Source of the DNA: Rs1 sp034111875 | Lineage (GTDB): Bacteria > Pseudomonadota > Gammaproteobacteria > Pseudomonadales > Balneatricaceae | Assembly (NCBI GenBank): GCA_034111875.1 | Contig: JAWUWK010000017.1 | Span: 1-44,583, forward strand | Direction: 5' to 3' | DNA length: 44,583 nt | Shown here: piece after piece, positions 33,293 to 41,837 of the stretch | Layout of the letters: each line of letters begins with the position of its first letter | How positions within the stretch are numbered: the first letter of the stretch is position 1 | Notes under the pieces: model-generated | The model's database searches: none | Seen by the model: the letters and a program-made list of their open reading frames with translations, nothing else | What the model was told of the DNA's origin: nothing | Made by a program: the position numbers and the translations under genes

Positions 33293-35449
33293 ATGAAAAA
33301 ATTCTTCAAAATATTAGCTGTTGTAGTAGTCGTAGGTATTGGCTTAGTTATTTCTGCAGGGGCTATTTTGGGGCTGTTTGTAGACCCTAATGATTACAGA
33401 CAAGAGATACAACAAGCCGCGCTAAAAAACGCCAATATCAACCTGCAGATTAATGGCGATATCGGCTGGTCTGTATACCCATCGATTGGCTTAGATATTG
33501 CCGCCATTAAGGCCTCCTTTCCTGGAAGAGAGCCCCTTGCCTCCTTAGATAAAGCAACTGTTTCTGTGATGCTAATGCCGCTGTTATCTGGCGACGTTAA
33601 AATGAAAGCCCTGACTATCGATGGTTTGGAACTAACCTTGGTTAAAAGTGAACAAGGTAACAATTGGCAGTCGCAAACGCAGACAGTTAAGCAAACCCCA
33701 ACAAGCGACAAAACACAGACCAGCGCTACAAGTAGAGGCAACACCAGCCAAAATATTGATATAGAAAGTATTTCTATCCTTAACGCTAAGGTCACCTATA
33801 GCGACAACACCACAGGGGATGTGACAAACATTAGCGATTTAAACTTGACTACCGATCGAATCGTATTAGGTAAAGATTTTAATGCCCAGCTGCAGTTTAA
33901 TGCCGAAGTCGTTCAAGCAGGTAAAAAACTGTTCACTGGCGGTGCAGATTTGCGAGCAAACTTTTTCATTGATCTAGCTAACCAAGAATTCAAAATATCT
34001 CAACTAGATAGCAAGCTTAGTATCGTTACAGATCAGAACATTGAACTGTCATTACTCGCAGACATCAGGGCTGATTTAGTCGAAAACGCACTCAGTATCG
34101 ACAATCTAAAGTTGAACAGCTTAGGGATTCAAGCTTCCGGGGCACTGCGTCTATCAGGTGCAGCCTTTGATCAAGTGAGCGGAAACATGGCGCTACAGAG
34201 CTTTGATTTGAAGACGCTGATGCAACAGTTGCAACTATCGGCTATTACAACCAGCGATGACGCTAGCCTGAGGAACATCGCATTAACGACTAAAATTAAT
34301 GGCTCCGTGGCAGAGATTAATTTCGATAATTTACTACTCAGCGTAGATGACACTAAAATTGCGGGTAGCGCGAGTTACAATTTAAGTAATGGCCTAGTCG
34401 CTTTCAACCTACAAGGTGATTCGATTAATCTGGACCGTTACTTGCCGAGTAACGATCCGGCGAGCGCACCTGCGACTAATGGTGAAAAAAAGCCTAAACC
34501 AGCAGCCACAGGGTATTCTAAAAACAATATTATCCCACTGGAGACTTTAAGAAGTTTAGCCTTAAAAGGCGCTTTAGTTTTCGACAACATTGGTTATCAG
34601 AGTATTGAAATTTCAAAATTTGCACTCAATATTGAGGCCAAAAATGGCTTAGTCAATATTGGCACACTTAACTTGAACGCCTATGGCGGCAACATCAATA
34701 ACAAGATTGCTTTAGATGCCAGTAAAAAAACCTTACAGCTAAGTATTAGCAACAAGGTAAGTAAATTACAGTTGGGTCCAATGCTGGGTAATTTTGCGCA
34801 AACAGATGCTTTAACCGGAGTCCTAGCCTCCAACAGCAGCTTAACTGCAAGTGGCCAGTCTATACACAGCATCGTCAACAACTTGAATGGCAAGGTTGAA
34901 TTTACACTGACTGACGGAGTGATTAAAGGCATAAATGCTGTTCAAACCATGTGCCAGACGATCAATAATATTTCCTCTCTTGGAGGAGTGGCTGGTACAA
35001 CTCAAGCGGTCGACAAATCGACACCTTTCGCCAGCATCAATGGTAACTTAAAGATTAAAAACGGGGTGGTCAGTAACAACGACTTTAAAGCCGATTTAGA
35101 TGCGATCAGTGTCGCCGGTAAAGGTACTGTGAACCTTCCTCTACAGGCCTTAAATTATCGCGTTGGCTTAAAAATACAAGATAACTTGTTTAAGAAAAGC
35201 TGCTCTGTAAATAATAACATTCAAGGGATTGAATGGCCTGTTAACTGTAAAGGCAATTTTAGCGACGATCCGATAACACTGTGCAAGCCCGATTTAAGCG
35301 TGTTGAAGGACATTGCTAAAAATGCGCTTAAAGCAAAACTGGAAAATAAATTAGGCGGCTCCATCAAGGAGAAGAAACAAGAGATAGAGCAGAAACTTGA
35401 AGACAAAATCAAAAACAAACTTGAAGGCGCTCTAAAGGGGCTGTTTTAA
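33293..35449 (+). CDS. AsmA-family protein
   Basis: A 718-residue envelope protein of the AsmA family: one N-terminal membrane anchor (about residues 1-30, AVVVVVGIGLVISAGAILGL), then the AsmA N-terminal repeat region (INGDIGWSVYPSIGLDIAAI) and a long beta-strand-rich periplasmic part. The family is thought to form bridge-like lipid-transfer proteins between inner and outer membranes. The last 50 residues are a Lys/Glu-rich coiled coil ending LEGALKGLF. Ribosome site AAGGAAAG precedes ATG 33293. It is upstream of mutY with effectively no gap, as in Pseudomonas. Confidence 0.9.
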   Translation: MKKFFKILAVVVVVGIGLVISAGAILGLFVDPNDYRQEIQQAALKNANINLQINGDIGWSVYPSIGLDIAAIKASFPGREPLASLDKATVSVMLMPLLSGDVKMKALTIDGLELTLVKSEQGNNWQSQTQTVKQTPTSDKTQTSATSRGNTSQNIDIESISILNAKVTYSDNTTGDVTNISDLNLTTDRIVLGKDFNAQLQFNAEVVQAGKKLFTGGADLRANFFIDLANQEFKISQLDSKLSIVTDQNIELSLLADIRADLVENALSIDNLKLNSLGIQASGALRLSGAAFDQVSGNMALQSFDLKTLMQQLQLSAITTSDDASLRNIALTTKINGSVAEINFDNLLLSVDDTKIAGSASYNLSNGLVAFNLQGDSINLDRYLPSNDPASAPATNGEKKPKPAATGYSKNNIIPLETLRSLALKGALVFDNIGYQSIEISKFALNIEAKNGLVNIGTLNLNAYGGNINNKIALDASKKTLQLSISNKVSKLQLGPMLGNFAQTDALTGVLASNSSLTASGQSIHSIVNNLNGKVEFTLTDGVIKGINAVQTMCQTINNISSLGGVAGTTQAVDKSTPFASINGNLKIKNGVVSNNDFKADLDAISVAGKGTVNLPLQALNYRVGLKIQDNLFKKSCSVNNNIQGIEWPVNCKGNFSDDPITLCKPDLSVLKDIAKNALKAKLENKLGGSIKEKKQEIEQKLEDKIKNKLEGALKGLF

Positions 35450-35455
35450 TTGACT

Positions 35456-36502
35456 ATGCAGGTCTACACCAAAGAACAGTTCAGTGATGCCGTGCTGGCT
35501 TGGTTTGACCAATACGGTCGTCACGACCTACCTTGGCAACAAAGCAAACAGGCTTACCCAACGTGGATTTCTGAGATCATGTTACAGCAAACTCAGGTAT
35601 CTACTGTAATTCCGTATTTTCAACGTTTTATCGAAAAATTTCCCGATGTGTTTGCACTCGCAGCAGCTGATATCGACGAAGTATTACACCTGTGGACAGG
35701 TTTAGGCTATTACGCAAGAGCACGTAATTTACACAAAGCAGCGAATCAAGTAGTCAACCACTATCATGGTGAATTCCCACTCTCCATATCAGAACTGGAA
35801 GGTTTAAGCGGTATCGGAAAATCGACAGCGGGGGCAATATTGTCTATCTCAAGCAACCGCCGAGCCGCCATCTTGGATGGTAACGTCAAGCGCGTGCTGG
35901 CTCGTTTTTACGCTGTCCAAGGCTGGTCAGGCAAAACAGAGGTTGCCAAGCAATTATGGCATTTCGCTGAACACAACACACCCTATACTCGCGCAGGGGA
36001 TTACACTCAGGCGATGATGGATATGGGAGCCACAATGTGCACCCGCAGTAAACCAAAATGTGATCACTGCCCGCTACTCAGTGGCTGCTCTGCAAAAGCG
36101 CAAAACAGAGTCGCAGAGTTTCCCTATTCAAAGCCGAAAAAAATCCTCCCTGTGCGTCAGACACTGATGTTGATTATTGAAAATAAACAGGCTGAAAAAT
36201 TACTTTATAAACGCCCCCCTAGCGGCCTTTGGGGCGGTTTGTGGAGTTTACCTCAAATAGTTGATTTACGCGATATTAAGGCTGAATACGGTTTAGATGT
36301 CGATATAAACACAGCACAATATCTGGCACCTGTGCGTCATACCTTTAGCCATTTCCATTTAGATATCACGCCGGTTAGAATCAGCTTAAACACCGACAGC
36401 CAACAAATTATGGAAGCTTTGCCTACGCTTTGGTATAACAGTGCGCAACCCGCGGAAGTAGGCCTAGCCACCCCGGTTAAAAAACTCTTGCAACAATATT
36501 GA
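35456..36502 (+). CDS. mutY: Adenine DNA glycosylase
   Basis: Removes adenine mispaired with 8-oxoguanine. Visible: catalytic Glu in WISEIMLQQTQVSTVIPYF, the helix-hairpin-helix LSGIGKSTAGAILS, catalytic Asp in GDYTQAMMDMGATMC, and the 4Fe-4S loop with four Cys (CTRSKPKCDHCPLLSGC). A NUDIX-like C-terminal domain for 8-oxoG recognition follows (about residues 225-348). The start ATG 35456 gives 348 residues; a TTG at 35450 is alternative. yggX follows 15 bases after. Confidence 0.96.
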   Translation: MQVYTKEQFSDAVLAWFDQYGRHDLPWQQSKQAYPTWISEIMLQQTQVSTVIPYFQRFIEKFPDVFALAAADIDEVLHLWTGLGYYARARNLHKAANQVVNHYHGEFPLSISELEGLSGIGKSTAGAILSISSNRRAAILDGNVKRVLARFYAVQGWSGKTEVAKQLWHFAEHNTPYTRAGDYTQAMMDMGATMCTRSKPKCDHCPLLSGCSAKAQNRVAEFPYSKPKKILPVRQTLMLIIENKQAEKLLYKRPPSGLWGGLWSLPQIVDLRDIKAEYGLDVDINTAQYLAPVRHTFSHFHLDITPVRISLNTDSQQIMEALPTLWYNSAQPAEVGLATPVKKLLQQY

Positions 36503-36517
36503 TCTAAAGGAAACAGT

Positions 36518-36787
36518 ATGCGTACCGTGATGTGTATTAAATACAAAGAACAGCTAGAAGGGCTAGACCGTCCACCTTACCCAGGTCCCAAAGGGTTAGT
36601 AATCTTCAAAACTGTGTCTAAAAAAGCTTGGATAGAATGGACCAACCATCAAACCATGATTATTAACGAAAAACACCTCAACATGATGGACCCCAGCAGC
36701 AGAGCTATGCTCCAAGAAGAGATGAGTAACTTTTTACAATCAAGTAATTACGCCACCGTTGAAGGCTATGTCCCCGAGAAGAAATAG
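36518..36787 (+). CDS. yggX: Probable Fe(2+)-trafficking protein YggX
   Basis: An 89-residue protein with the YggX pattern RTVMCIKYKEQLEGLDRPPY, then KKAWIEWTNHQTMIINEK and the conserved LNMMDP. Known in enterics to protect Fe-S clusters from oxidative damage. The mutY-yggX pairing is conserved and makes sense, since MutY carries a 4Fe-4S cluster. AAAGGAAAC precedes ATG 36518. Confidence 0.95.
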   Translation: MRTVMCIKYKEQLEGLDRPPYPGPKGLVIFKTVSKKAWIEWTNHQTMIINEKHLNMMDPSSRAMLQEEMSNFLQSSNYATVEGYVPEKK

Positions 36788-36825
36788 CTTAAAATTAAAA
36801 AAATGGCTTTTGTTAATATTGTTTA

Positions 36826-36854
36826 TTGACAGCACTCCAAGATAAGGGTTTAAT
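36826..36854 (+). promoter_or_regulatory. Sigma70 promoter of tRNA-Phe
   Basis: TTGACA at 36826-36831 and TTTAAT at 36849-36854 with an exact 17-base spacer, followed by GCGCC, a GC-rich discriminator usual for stable-RNA promoters. About 48 bases upstream of the mature tRNA. Confidence 0.8.
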
Positions 36855-36902
36855 ACGCGCCTCTTCAAGCACTCAGAAATTTAGCTTGTGGATTTAAAGA
36901 TT

Positions 36903-36978
36903 GCCCGGATAGCTCAGTCGGTAGAGCAGAGGATTGAAAATCCTCGTGTCGGTGGTTCGATTCCGCCTCCGGGCACCA
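36903..36978 (+). tRNA. tRNA-Phe (GAA)
   Basis: A 76-base cloverleaf: acceptor GCCCGGA pairing with TCCGGGC, D-arm GCTCAGTCGGTAGAGC, anticodon loop TTGAAAA (GAA) on a GAGGA/TCCTC stem, T-arm GGTGG/CCGCC with TTCGATT, discriminator A and encoded CCA. Own promoter upstream and terminator downstream, so monocistronic. No integrase or attachment duplication beside it. Confidence 0.98.
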
Positions 36979-36989
36979 TCTTTACATTT

Positions 36990-37030
36990 AAGCCTAGACC
37001 TTCTTTAGTAGAGAAAGCCTGGGCTTTTTT
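36990..37030 (+). terminator. Intrinsic terminator of tRNA-Phe
   Basis: AAGCCTAG at 36990-36997 pairs (with one G-U) with CTGGGCTT at 37019-37026, with an inner TTCT/AGAA helix, followed by a T-run. Confidence 0.8.
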
Positions 37031-37105
37031 GTGTCTATAATTTATTTGATAACCGCGAATAATTTCTCGCTAATGGGATGATGACGCCGAACGCGTTCCC
37101 CTATA

Positions 37106-37596
37106 TCAACAGCCATAAACTAATCCTAAAATTGTGGCATAGCAGCAGGATTGAACAATAACAGTGCGAGGCGGTTTTAGAGAGGAACTATCTGGATCAG
37201 CAAGCCTAAAGTACTGTACAGGATAGATGAGCTCATTGAGCTCTGCAGGGTCTTCGTCATACTGTGACAGTCGGTTAATTTCACGGGTCATTTTGAACAG
37301 CGCTTCACAGTCTTCCTGATCGAGAACTATACAACTCAACCAACCGAAAATGCATAGACGTTCACCAGCAGTGACGAAATTGACTTAGTAAAGCACTCCT
37401 TAGGGTAAACCAGCATCTGACCTTTATTTAGTCTTACCTTCTGTGCTTCGTGGCTGCCTTCAATAATATGCTGGTCGTGTTTAATATCTTTGGCAAGACC
37501 ACGCGCCGTTTTTTTGCCATCCTTAAAATCAAGCTTTGAAATAAAGTCGACCATATTCTCAACTTGGCCTTGGTTAAAAACATTAAATACTCTCAT
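37106..37596 (-). pseudogene. Broken PKHD-type Fe(II)/2-oxoglutarate hydroxylase (PiuC/YbiX type)
   Basis: From ATG 37596 (GAGGGT upstream) the frame reads MRVFNVFNQGQVENMVDFI and LDFKDGKKTARGLAKDIKH, the usual start of PKHD-type hydroxylases. It then jumps to GSHEAQKVRLNKGQMLVYP, the domain's late strand, with about 100 residues missing between, including the HxD iron ligands. The expected late His after YP is also absent (ECFTKS). A one-base frameshift at 37336-37340 leads into WLSCIVLDQEDCEALFKMTR, resembling the family's C-terminal helix. The tail to 37106 is unrecognised. Homology is by eye, but deletion plus frameshift make loss of function near certain. Confidence 0.55.
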
Positions 37597-37647
37597 GATA
37601 ACCCTCATAAACTCAAAGCCCGAAAGAGCAAACGATATCGGGTTCAA

Positions 37648-37701
37648 CTTAAACTTAAACTTAAACTTAAACTTAAACTTAAACTTAAACTTAAACTTAA
37701 A
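37648..37701. repeat. Hexanucleotide tandem repeat, (CTTAAA) x 9
   Basis: Nine perfect copies of CTTAAA (TTTAAG on the minus strand), 52 bases upstream of the start of the broken hydroxylase gene on the minus strand. Such tracts expand and contract by polymerase slippage; a 6-base unit changes promoter spacing without frame effects. Confidence 0.98.
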
Positions 37702-38206
37702 ACAGCATAAAGCGCTGAGGCGTTTGACTCAAGAGAGAAATATAGCTAAAAGACGCAGTGAATCAGTCAAAAAAAGACCATAATTTAACTGACTGAAACT
37801 TTATAGACGGCCTTTACAGATAGCATTTATGGGTGACTTTGCTGCTGCCTATGATCTCAACTTAAGGATAGACCAAAAGTTCCAAAGCAACCTGAACCTA
37901 TACAAATATTGGCCTACTGATGTTTCGAATCAAATGGCACACTATGAAACAAACACTGTAAAAAAGTTTTGAACGCCAACATTTCAAACGTTTCAGGTAT
38001 TTCTCTGCGCTGACAATCACTTGAAGACAAAAAGCACCAAAGAAGCGCCAAGATGGCGCTTTACGAACAGTGCTGTGAGGTTGCTGGCAAACGGTCCTAC
38101 CTGCGACGGCAACCGATAACTATTTTAAGTGCTTTGTATTTTAAACGATAAAGCTATTTTGCTTTGAATTCAAATAAAATATTTATTGGGAGAACATTGT
38201 TACATC
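37702..38206. other. Intergenic, no gene seen
   Basis: About 500 bases between the hexamer repeat and the FAD oxidoreductase gene. Apart from the terminator hairpin at 38029-38061 I find no open frame, RNA gene or repeat that I can support. Confidence 0.5.
38029..38061 (-). terminator. Terminator-like hairpin downstream of the FAD oxidoreductase
   Basis: Read on the minus strand: AAGCGCC, loop ATCTT, GGCGCTT, then CTTTGGTGCTTTTT. It lies about 145 bases after the stop of the minus-strand oxidoreductase. Confidence 0.5.
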
Positions 38207-39883
38207 TTAACTTTTCAGCATATTCAGAGCGATAGCTTCCGCGACTTTAATACCATCGATACCCGCTGATAGAATCCCCCCCGCATAGCCAGCTCCCTCT
38301 CCAGCTGGATATAAACCTTTAACGTTTAAGCTCTCTAATGTTTCAATATTACGGGTGATTTGAATAGGCGAAGATGTGCGGGTTTCAATCGCCGTCAGTG
38401 TTGCATTTTCCATCGCGAAGCCTTTAATTTTCTTTTCAAAAGCGGGTATGGCTTCTCTAATGGCTTCTATTGCATAAGGGGGCAATGTCTCACTTAAATC
38501 ACAATAAGTAACACCTGGTTTGTATGATGGCTCTACACTACCGTGCACACCTGATTTCCTGCCGGCTAAAAAGTCGCCAACCAATTGAACGGGTGCATTA
38601 TAATTCTCACCACCGAGCTTATAGGCAAACTCTTCAAGTCGTCTTTGTAATCCAACCCCAGCTAATAAATTTCCAGTTTCATCTTCATCACTACCATAAG
38701 AAAAATCTTTAGGGTCGATGCCAACAACAATAGCGCTATTCGCATTGCGTTCATGACGCGAGTATTGACTCATACCATTGGTGACCAGACGCCCCTCTTC
38801 CGAGGCAGCGGCGACCACGGTTCCACCGGGACACATACAAAAGCTAAAGCCAGAGCGACCATTTTTACAATGATGCACAAGCTTATAATCTGCAGATCCT
38901 AAAATAGGGTGACCTGCATTTTTACCAAATCGAGCAGCGTCGATAACCGATTGTTCATGCTCAATTCTAAAGCCGATCGAAAAAGGTTTAGCCTTCATAA
39001 ATACGTTATTTTCATTGAGCATTTCAAAAGTGTCTCGCGCGCTATGACCAACAGCTAATGCTACATGATTGGTCTGAATAACCTCAGCTGTTGAAAGCTT
39101 AACGCCTACTACTTTTTGTTTCTTCTCTGAGCTATGTTTTTCAGCGTTATTGTCGGCGCTTAAATCATCTTCAAATAAAATCTCATCAACACGTTGCTCA
39201 AATCGAATTTCCCCGCCCAATCCAATTATTTTCGCGCGCATTTTTTCAATCATAGTCACCAGTTTGTAGGTACCTATATGTGGTTTACTGACATAAAGAA
39301 TCTCATCTGGGGCACCAGCCTCCACAAATTCTTTTAATACTTTGCGACTATAATGTTTTGGGTCTTTTACTTGACTATAAAGTTTACCATCAGAAAAGGT
39401 ACCTGCGCCCCCTTCCCCAAATTGAACATTGGATTCGGTATTTAATATTTTTTTACGCCAAAAACCAAAGGTATCCTTAGTGCGTTCACGTACTTCTTTA
39501 CCGCGCTCTAAAATAATTGGGTTGAATCCCATCTGCGCTAGCACTAAACCAACAAATAGACCGCAGGGACCAAAACCAATAACCACAGGCCGTTGCTCTA
39601 AGACTTTGGGGGCTTGAGCCACAAAGTGATAGCGAGTGTCTGGGCTTATCTTCACATTAGTGTCGTCTACAAATTTATCTAACAACGCGGCATTAAGGCA
39701 AGTATCTATATCAATGGTGTAGATTAAGATAATGGCGCTTTTTCTGCGCGCGTCATAACCGCGCTTATAGACGTTAAAACTCAGTAGCTGATCGGCGTTA
39801 ATTGACAATTTGTGTAAAATTGCTTGCTCTAATTCTTCAGGCGGGTGATTGAGGTCTAACTTAAGGTTGGTTAAGCGCAGCAT
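38207..39883 (-). CDS. NAD(P)/FAD-dependent oxidoreductase (COG2509 type)
   Basis: A 558-residue flavoprotein of the uncharacterised FAD-dependent dehydrogenase family (COG2509). An N-terminal alpha/beta domain of about 85 residues (LRLTNLKLDLNHPPEELEQA) precedes the FAD Rossmann motif VVIGFGPCGLFVGLVLAQMG; FGEGGAGTFSDGKLYSQVKD and the late GEGAGYAGGILSAGIDGIK are the family's signatures. Function in the cell is not known. ATG 39883 is chosen since the N-terminal domain begins there; the frame opens at 39901. Divergent from fdxA. Confidence 0.85.
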   Translation of the reverse strand: MLRLTNLKLDLNHPPEELEQAILHKLSINADQLLSFNVYKRGYDARRKSAIILIYTIDIDTCLNAALLDKFVDDTNVKISPDTRYHFVAQAPKVLEQRPVVIGFGPCGLFVGLVLAQMGFNPIILERGKEVRERTKDTFGFWRKKILNTESNVQFGEGGAGTFSDGKLYSQVKDPKHYSRKVLKEFVEAGAPDEILYVSKPHIGTYKLVTMIEKMRAKIIGLGGEIRFEQRVDEILFEDDLSADNNAEKHSSEKKQKVVGVKLSTAEVIQTNHVALAVGHSARDTFEMLNENNVFMKAKPFSIGFRIEHEQSVIDAARFGKNAGHPILGSADYKLVHHCKNGRSGFSFCMCPGGTVVAAASEEGRLVTNGMSQYSRHERNANSAIVVGIDPKDFSYGSDEDETGNLLAGVGLQRRLEEFAYKLGGENYNAPVQLVGDFLAGRKSGVHGSVEPSYKPGVTYCDLSETLPPYAIEAIREAIPAFEKKIKGFAMENATLTAIETRTSSPIQITRNIETLESLNVKGLYPAGEGAGYAGGILSAGIDGIKVAEAIALNMLKS

Positions 39884-40046
39884 ACATATCCATAACAACA
39901 TACCAAAATACGTTTATTTTACCTGAAGAGTATAGTGAGATAAATCAGCAATTGATTTTGTTTATATTAAAGTGCTACTTGAGTATGATAGCGTGTACAT
40001 AAACACCTAAACATGGCTTATTGAGTCAATAAAAAAAGGAAAACTC

Positions 40047-40379
40047 GTGACATTTGTTGTTACCGAAAGTTGTATAAAATGCAAATACACTGATTGTGTA
40101 GCAGTATGTCCAGCTGATGCATTCTATGAGGGCCCTAATTTTTTAGTGATTAACCCTGATGAATGTATTGATTGTGACTTATGCCCTGTTGAATGCCCAG
40201 TGGATGCCATATTTGAAGAGGACGATGTACCTGAAGATCAAAAAAAGTTTATTCAATTAAATGCCGAACTCTCTCAAGTATGGCCAAGGATAACAGAAAT
40301 TAAAGCGCCACCAGAAGATGCTCAGCAATGGGAAAGCTCATCTGATAAGCTTAAACATTTAATTATTGATAGCGATTAA
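40047..40379 (+). CDS. fdxA: Ferredoxin, 7Fe type (3Fe-4S/4Fe-4S)
   Basis: A 110-residue FdxA ferredoxin, a small soluble electron carrier. It has the family pattern SCIKCKYTDCVAVCPADAFY, then EGPNFLVINPDECIDCDLCP and VECPVDAIF, giving the Cys residues for one 3Fe-4S and one 4Fe-4S cluster, followed by an acidic C-terminal extension. Start is GTG 40047, preceded by AAGGA. It stands alone; its redox partner is not evident from neighbours. Confidence 0.95.
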   Translation: MTFVVTESCIKCKYTDCVAVCPADAFYEGPNFLVINPDECIDCDLCPVECPVDAIFEEDDVPEDQKKFIQLNAELSQVWPRITEIKAPPEDAQQWESSSDKLKHLIIDSD

Positions 40380-40418
40380 CAATTGACCATACTCTGTTCA
40401 AGCCAATCTCTAAACTCT

Positions 40419-40749
40419 GATCGATAAAGCCTTGCTATTCACTTATGCATTAGCAAATAAGTCCCCAAACTTTCTCTGTGGATAACTAAGTAGTCGAATA
40501 GTAAGTGAATGACGAGTCGTGATGTAGGTTCTGAGAAAGGCTATTGACCGAGTTTTTAATCTTTTTAATACTACCAGAGCGTTAGAAATCTTTGCCTCAA
40601 TCGCAAGTTATGCTTCACATTAGGGGCGCTTAAGACTTGTTCGCCGCTTCTCTTACTGCTTAAATCCAGAGAAACTGGAGGTTCAAAGGTGGCTGAAGAT
40701 AATATTTAATTTTGCTTTTATCCATCCATTATGACCTCAATAATTACCT
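40419..40749 (+). repeat. Dispersed intergenic repeat, copy B
   Basis: About 330 bases aligning with copy A (29787-30192), same orientation; see that entry for the shared blocks. Here the head contains TGTGGATAA at 40477-40485, a perfect DnaA-box sequence on the opposite strand (TTATCCACA), where copy A has TGGGGACAA. The rest of the 600-base gap between fdxA and the MmcQ gene (40380-40418, 40750-40980) has nothing else I recognise. Confidence 0.6.
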
Positions 40750-40980
40750 AATTCGGACTCCTTGTATTCGAAAGTCTGAGGATCTATATTTAACTTAATC
40801 CCTGATTTTAAAGTAGATATAGTATGCATTTATTGGTTTACAGTGGCATTGAAGAATCTTAGTTTGAGCCAGAGTCAAGAGCTTGTGCTCGATGCTGCAG
40901 TGAAGTCACTGATTCAGGTTTAAGCTAAATAGTCAGTTTTAGAAAACGCCCTATTCAACCCAAATTCGACGGGAGATAGA

Positions 40981-41394
40981 ATGGATTATCAACAAGCACG
41001 TGATTATTTATTAGCGAGACCTGAAGCGAGAGAGAGTTTTCCGTTCGGTCTCGAGGTAGCTGTTTTCAAAATAAAGCACAAAATGTTTGCCACTCTCGGC
41101 CTCAAAGTGGAAGCGGGAAAAGAGTCTAAGACAACTAATATGAACTTAAAATGTGATCCACAAGAAGCACTTATGCTCAGGGATATTTTTGATGCAATTA
41201 AGCCTGGGTATCACATGAACAAACGACATTGGAACACGATAGTCTTTGACAACAGCCTGCCGGATGGCGAAATTGAACGTATGATTGATAGATCTTACGC
41301 TTTAGTAGTGAAGGGCATGACCCGAAAGCAGCGCGCTTCATTAGAATTGAGCTACAGCGCACAAGAGCTATACGCGAGCGCTCAAGTAGATTAG
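40981..41394 (+). CDS. MmcQ/YjbR family protein
   Basis: A 137-residue protein of the MmcQ/YjbR family, which has a CyaY-like fold and is loosely described as DNA-binding. Recognised from YLLARPEARESFPFG, the MFATLGL strand, TNMNLKCDPQEALMLRD, and the conserved HMNKRHWNTIVFD. No established biochemical role. GGGAGA lies just before ATG 40981. Single gene. Confidence 0.85.
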   Translation: MDYQQARDYLLARPEARESFPFGLEVAVFKIKHKMFATLGLKVEAGKESKTTNMNLKCDPQEALMLRDIFDAIKPGYHMNKRHWNTIVFDNSLPDGEIERMIDRSYALVVKGMTRKQRASLELSYSAQELYASAQVD

Positions 41395-41491
41395 TTTTCA
41401 AAACACCCTCTAGTGAAGTATTCGCAGTGGACATTTTAAGGGTTGATACAGGTGAAGGGCCCCGCCTGTTCTAAAGCGAGGGCCTGTAAGA

Positions 41492-41728
41492 CTACCATAG
41501 GTTACCTTGCGCTTTAAGCTCACGCTCAATACTCACTGCATGGGTCGATCTTTTCGGTGATTTCGCATAGTAATCAGCAGGCTCAGTGATCACTGTCGGG
41601 GCTTTCTTAGCCAACACTGTTGTAGATTTTTTCAAAACTAATAAGATTCTGCCTATCACAGAGGCAATTGAATCAGCGATATCTGCTGTTATATTATTTT
41701 TACTTATGTCTGTATTTACATAGTTCAT
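41492..41728 (-). CDS. Small protein of unknown function
   Basis: A 78-residue protein I do not recognise. The N-terminal half is Ile/Ala/Ser-rich with a possible amphipathic helix (ADIADSIASVIGRILLVLKK); the C-terminal half ends in a charged helix ISIERELKAQGNLW-like. No signal peptide or metal motif. A good ribosome site (AAAGGAT) precedes ATG 41728. It is divergent from the LysR gene with an inverted repeat in the 109-base gap, the classic layout of a LysR target gene. That context, more than its sequence, argues it is real. Confidence 0.5.
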   Translation of the reverse strand: MNYVNTDISKNNITADIADSIASVIGRILLVLKKSTTVLAKKAPTVITEPADYYAKSPKRSTHAVSIERELKAQGNLW

Positions 41729-41748
41729 GATGCATATCCTTTTTTTGG

Positions 41749-41763
41749 GTTGTTATTGACAAC
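41749..41763. promoter_or_regulatory. Candidate LysR operator
   Basis: GTTGT and ACAAC arms around a 5-base centre, fitting the T-N11-A pattern of LysR sites, between the LysR-family gene and the small divergent gene. Confidence 0.4.
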
Positions 41764-41837
41764 TGTGGCTATTTTTAACTAAATACCGGATACTGACAAA
41801 CGATAAAAACTTCTCTCACTTAAGAAAAAGTTAACTC

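Noticed and set aside
36903..36978. tRNA-Phe as an integration site
   Set aside because: No integrase, no duplicated tRNA 3' end found downstream, and the genes to the right are ordinary.
37648..37701. Possible CRISPR-like array
   Set aside because: It is a 6-base perfect tandem repeat with no spacers; no cas genes in the window.
40477..40485. DnaA box as evidence for a replication origin
   Set aside because: Only one perfect box, no dnaA, dnaN, gyrB, mioC or gidA nearby, and no box cluster; kept only as part of the dispersed repeat.
40850..40923. Short GTG-initiated frame (about 26 residues) before the MmcQ gene
   Set aside because: Too short, no ribosome site and no recognisable family.
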